Below, in pieces: positions 5,642 to 7,405 of a stretch of DNA of 7,405 nt (position 1 is the first letter of the stretch; each line of letters begins with the position of its first letter). Origin of the DNA: an uncultured Frankiales bacterium (lineage in GTDB: Bacteria; Actinomycetota; Actinomycetes; Mycobacteriales; SCTD01). The notes beneath the pieces were generated by a model. That model did not search any database. It saw nothing but the letters and a program-made list of their open reading frames with translations, and had not been told where the DNA came from. Position numbers and translations under genes: made by a program. The DNA lies in the NCBI GenBank assembly GCA_946479905.1, contig CAMLIA010000198.1, positions 1-7,405 on the forward strand, read 5' to 3'.

Positions 5642-5658
5642 TAATACGTCTCCTGTGC

Positions 5659-6483
5659 TCATGCGATGAGGGATTCGAAGCCGTGCCGCGGGTTCGCGGC
5701 GGGCTGCTGAACGCCCGGGCAGCCGACGCTCAGGTCGGTGCTGCCGGGCTTGAACCACTCGCAGAACCGGCACTTGGCCAGTTCGCTGGTGGGGATCTGG
5801 GACCACCAGGTGTGGTCGTAGTTGGAGGCCTGTGCTTCGGGCCCGGTGAGGTGGGCGCGGATGCGGGCCAGGCGGGCGAGCGCGTCGAGCGCGACTTGCC
5901 GGTCGTAGCGTTCGGTCCAGACGTGGACGCGGAGTTCGTGGTAGCGGCCGACGAAGCAGATCGCGACGCGCTCCGGCTGCTCGCCGGCGTTCTCCTGGCC
6001 GAGCCCGTAGAGGTGGGCCTGGGTGCGGTATTGGGGGCCGGGGCCCTTGCGCCGGTAGTTGTCGAGGGTGGTGTGGCCGACGAGTTTCCAGTCCCACACG
6101 GTGCGGGTGAGCCGGTCGTACAGGTCGGTGCTGCCCGCGACGATCGCGGCCTCGATGGCGGACTGCTGGACGGTGACCCGCTCTTCGATCTTGTAGCGGG
6201 GGCGGCCGTCGGGCAGCGTGCTCTGCCGGCGGGTGAACGCTTCTTCCATCCAGGTGTGGAAGCCGGTGCCGATGATGGACGCGGCCGGGTCGCCGTCGGC
6301 GGCCGAGCGGGGCCAGTCGAGTTCTTTGTAGGAAAGGCGGCGTTCGCAGGGGTCGCCGACTTCGGAGGGCCCGAGCCGCTTCTGGAGGGAGCGGGGGGCG
6401 TTGTGGGCGGTGTCGACGATGAGGGCGGCGATGCGTTCGGCGAGCATCTGCCCGGTGTCGTCGGATCCGCTGGTCTTCGCCAC
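5659..6483 (-). CDS. Cas4/RecB-like PD-(D/E)XK exonuclease with likely Fe-S cluster, 274 aa
   Basis: Active-site motifs appear in order: TGFHTWMEEAF with His76, GSTDLYD with Asp120, VWDWKLVG with Asp131 and Lys133 as the (D/E)-x-K part, and QAHLY with Gln155 and Tyr159. Four cysteines in the Cas4/AddB arrangement (Cys46 near the N-terminus; Cys238, Cys241 and Cys255 near the C-terminus) probably bind a 4Fe-4S cluster. The enzyme likely degrades DNA ends to make single-stranded tails for phage recombination or replication. No CRISPR array or other cas gene is present, so a CRISPR role is not indicated. The GTG start at 6483-6481 lies 7 bases after GGAAGG. The next gene, the SSB-like protein, starts at or within a few codons of its stop, consistent with an exonuclease/ssDNA-binding pair. 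Confidence 0.9.
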   Translation of the reverse strand: MAKTSGSDDTGQMLAERIAALIVDTAHNAPRSLQKRLGPSEVGDPCERRLSYKELDWPRSAADGDPAASIIGTGFHTWMEEAFTRRQSTLPDGRPRYKIEERVTVQQSAIEAAIVAGSTDLYDRLTRTVWDWKLVGHTTLDNYRRKGPGPQYRTQAHLYGLGQENAGEQPERVAICFVGRYHELRVHVWTERYDRQVALDALARLARIRAHLTGPEAQASNYDHTWWSQIPTSELAKCRFCEWFKPGSTDLSVGCPGVQQPAANPRHGFESLIA

Positions 6484-6523
6484 GGTGCTGCCTTCCTGCT
6501 TGGTGCGGTTCGGGTGGTGCGGG

Positions 6524-6565
6524 GGCCGGGCCCGCCGGGGGGGGGGAAGTTCGGCGGGCCCGGCC
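6524..6565 (-). terminator. Perfect 14-bp hairpin after the 54-aa gene, likely terminator or processing site
   Basis: The arms at 6524-6537 (GGCCGGGCCCGCCG) and 6552-6565 (CGGCGGGCCCGGCC) are exact reverse complements with a 14-base loop. The loop region includes most of a run of ten G residues (6537-6546 on the plus strand). The hairpin begins two bases after the stop of the 54-residue gene on the minus strand and precedes the exonuclease ribosome binding site. There is no T-run. Confidence 0.65.
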
Positions 6566-6567
6566 GG

Positions 6568-6732
6568 TCAGGTGGTGCGCGGCCGCTCGTTGAGGCCGAG
6601 CGCCTCGAGGAGCAGGTGGAGGTCGTCGCGGTCGCGGGCCTTGGCGAGGACCACGCGGGACGCGGCGACGCGCTGCTCGCGGGTGACCTCGACGGTGGTG
6701 TTGGTGAGCTCGTGGCCCTTGACGTCGCTCAC
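6568..6732 (-). CDS. Small charged hypothetical protein, 54 aa
   Basis: I recognise no domain. The product (VSDVKGHELTNTTVEVT..., ending LGLNERPRTT) has a beta-like N-terminal third and then a long amphipathic helix rich in Arg, Asp and Leu (about 18-46). Such a shape could support dimerisation or binding to a larger partner. The GTG start at 6732-6730 overlaps the TGA of the Cys-rich gene upstream by four bases (GTGA), with an AGGA site about 9 bases upstream. A much longer in-frame extension reaching 6951 is Arg/His/Pro-rich and reads across the Cys-rich gene in another frame, so it was not used. It is the last gene of the first block and is followed by a strong hairpin. Confidence 0.72.
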   Translation of the reverse strand: MSDVKGHELTNTTVEVTREQRVAASRVVLAKARDRDDLHLLLEALGLNERPRTT

Positions 6733-7235
6733 GGCGCGCCGTCCTTGCTGGCGCGCTCCTCGGCGGCCTTCCGGTTGGCGTCCAACTGCGCGACCGCTTC
6801 GTCGTGCGGGAGCTGCCGGAAGCCGCGGCACGGGCAGGTGTTGCCGAAGGCGGTGCAGGTGTGCGGGGCCGGGACGGTGTGGGCGAGGGCGCCGTGTCCG
6901 CAGGCGCACATCCGCGGGGTGTGCGGGGTGATGCTGCCGCCGCAGGTGCACCGCTGGTTGATGGCCTCGAGCTCGGCGAGCCTGTGGTCGAGGGCGAGGG
7001 CCTGGTCGCGGGAGCGGCGCAGCTGGACGGCGAGCGGGGTGGGCGGGTCGCCGGGCCGGCCGCCTTCGGCGTAGACGTCGCCCTGCTGGACGATGCGGGC
7101 CGCGGTGCGGGCGGCCTCCTTGAACGCGTCCCGCTCGTCGAGGGCCGCGTCGCGTTCGGCGCGCACCCGGGTGGTTTCGGCGCGGGCGGCCCGGAGTTCG
7201 GCCTCCAGGCGGCGGGTGGTGGTGAGCCCGAACAT
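6729..7235 (-). CDS. Coiled-coil plus Cys-rich (zinc-binding) protein, 168 aa
   Basis: The N-terminal half (about 8-50) is strongly helical with heptad-like Leu/Ala/Arg/Glu spacing, a likely coiled coil, and a second helix covers 70-94. Then comes a Cys/His cluster: CTC (96-98), CACGH (110-114), His119, Cys127 and CPC (134-136), a spacing that could hold two zinc ions. Short CACGH...CPC modules are common in actinobacterial and phage proteins, but I know no assigned function. The ATG at 7235-7233 is chosen because a full AAGGAGG site lies about 5 bases upstream; the frame extends to 7304 only through Pro/Arg-rich shadow sequence. The start overlaps the stop of the preceding gene by one base, and its own stop overlaps the 54-residue gene start. 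Confidence 0.78.
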   Translation of the reverse strand: MFGLTTTRRLEAELRAARAETTRVRAERDAALDERDAFKEAARTAARIVQQGDVYAEGGRPGDPPTPLAVQLRRSRDQALALDHRLAELEAINQRCTCGGSITPHTPRMCACGHGALAHTVPAPHTCTAFGNTCPCRGFRQLPHDEAVAQLDANRKAAEERASKDGAP

Positions 7236-7405
7236 CAGGCCTCCTTGGGGTCGAGGTGCCAGGCGAGGAGCAGGAGGAGTGCGACGGTCTGGAGGCGCGC
7301 CCACTGGGCGGCGTGCTCGGCGGCGGCCGCGGCCGGCGCGACGTCGACGTGGGGCAGGTGCCAGTCGTGGTCGGCGGCGAAGGCGGCGGCGGCGAGGAGC
7401 GGCAG
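7235..7405 (-). CDS. C-terminal part of an Ala/Leu-rich hypothetical protein (runs off window)
   Basis: Reading the minus strand from the window edge gives 56 codons and a TGA at 7237-7235 whose last base is the first base of the next ATG. The visible sequence is rich in Ala, Leu, His and Trp (AADHDWHLPHVDV, then EHAAQWARLQTVALLLLLAWHLDPKEA split by no stop). The VALLLLLAW stretch is hydrophobic but short for a membrane segment and may instead be a buried helix. The one-base TGATG junction with the next gene and the AAGGAGG site inside its 3' end support it as a real, co-translated gene. The start and full length lie outside the window. Confidence 0.6.
   Translation of the reverse strand: MPLLAAAAFAADHDWHLPHVDVAPAAAAAEHAAQWARLQTVALLLLLAWHLDPKEA

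Noticed and set aside
5683..7074. 463-codon plus-strand open frame and other long plus-strand frames (397-1278, 3615-4601, 4949-5644)
   Set aside because: All are antisense to well-supported minus-strand genes with matching ribosome binding sites and stop/start overlaps, and their sequences are low-complexity GC-driven composition.

Overview
The window looks like part of the early (DNA replication and recombination) region of an actinobacterial phage or prophage, most likely from Streptomyces or a close relative. The reasons are the very high GC content (about 70-75% by eye), strong third-position GC bias, frequent GTG/TTG starts, near absence of TTA codons, and the set of gene families. Family assignments come from motifs and from memory of actinophage proteins; no search was run. 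Every gene I can support lies on the minus strand, so transcription runs from position 7405 toward 1. The long plus-strand reading frames are antisense shadows produced by the base composition.

In the direction of transcription the layout is: (A) 7405-6568, three small genes joined by 1-4 base overlaps: a partial Ala/Leu-rich protein, a coiled-coil plus Cys-rich protein, and a 54-residue protein. (B) 6483-5048, a Cas4-like PD-(D/E)XK exonuclease with four conserved cysteines, followed by a probable single-stranded DNA-binding protein with an SSB-like EPPF tail. (C) 4968-4391, two small conserved hypothetical proteins. (D) 4316-1839, a large primase-polymerase/SF3 helicase fusion. (E) 1838-1562, a non-coding stretch packed with copies of GCGTCA. 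(F) 1561-110, four overlapping genes: a Cys-rich protein, a Holliday-resolvase-like PD-(D/E)XK nuclease, a helix-turn-helix protein with a degenerate HNH fold, and a 67-residue CxC protein. (G) 45-1, the first 15 codons of a further gene.

Blocks A, B, C and F end in 64-84 base gaps that each hold a near-perfect GC-rich hairpin just after the last stop codon. Inside the blocks genes overlap or almost touch. After the primase there is no such hairpin; the GCGTCA array sits there instead.

Together the genes could supply primer synthesis and unwinding (primase-helicase), single-strand protection (SSB-like protein), end resection (Cas4-like exonuclease) and junction cleavage (resolvase). The two non-protein features most worth following are the GCGTCA array at 1573-1838, a candidate replication origin or regulatory region, and a 45-base AT-rich, concentrically dyad-symmetric site at 3624-3668 embedded in the primase gene exactly at an interdomain linker. 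No CRISPR array, tRNA, rRNA, insertion sequence, integrase or structural phage gene was seen.
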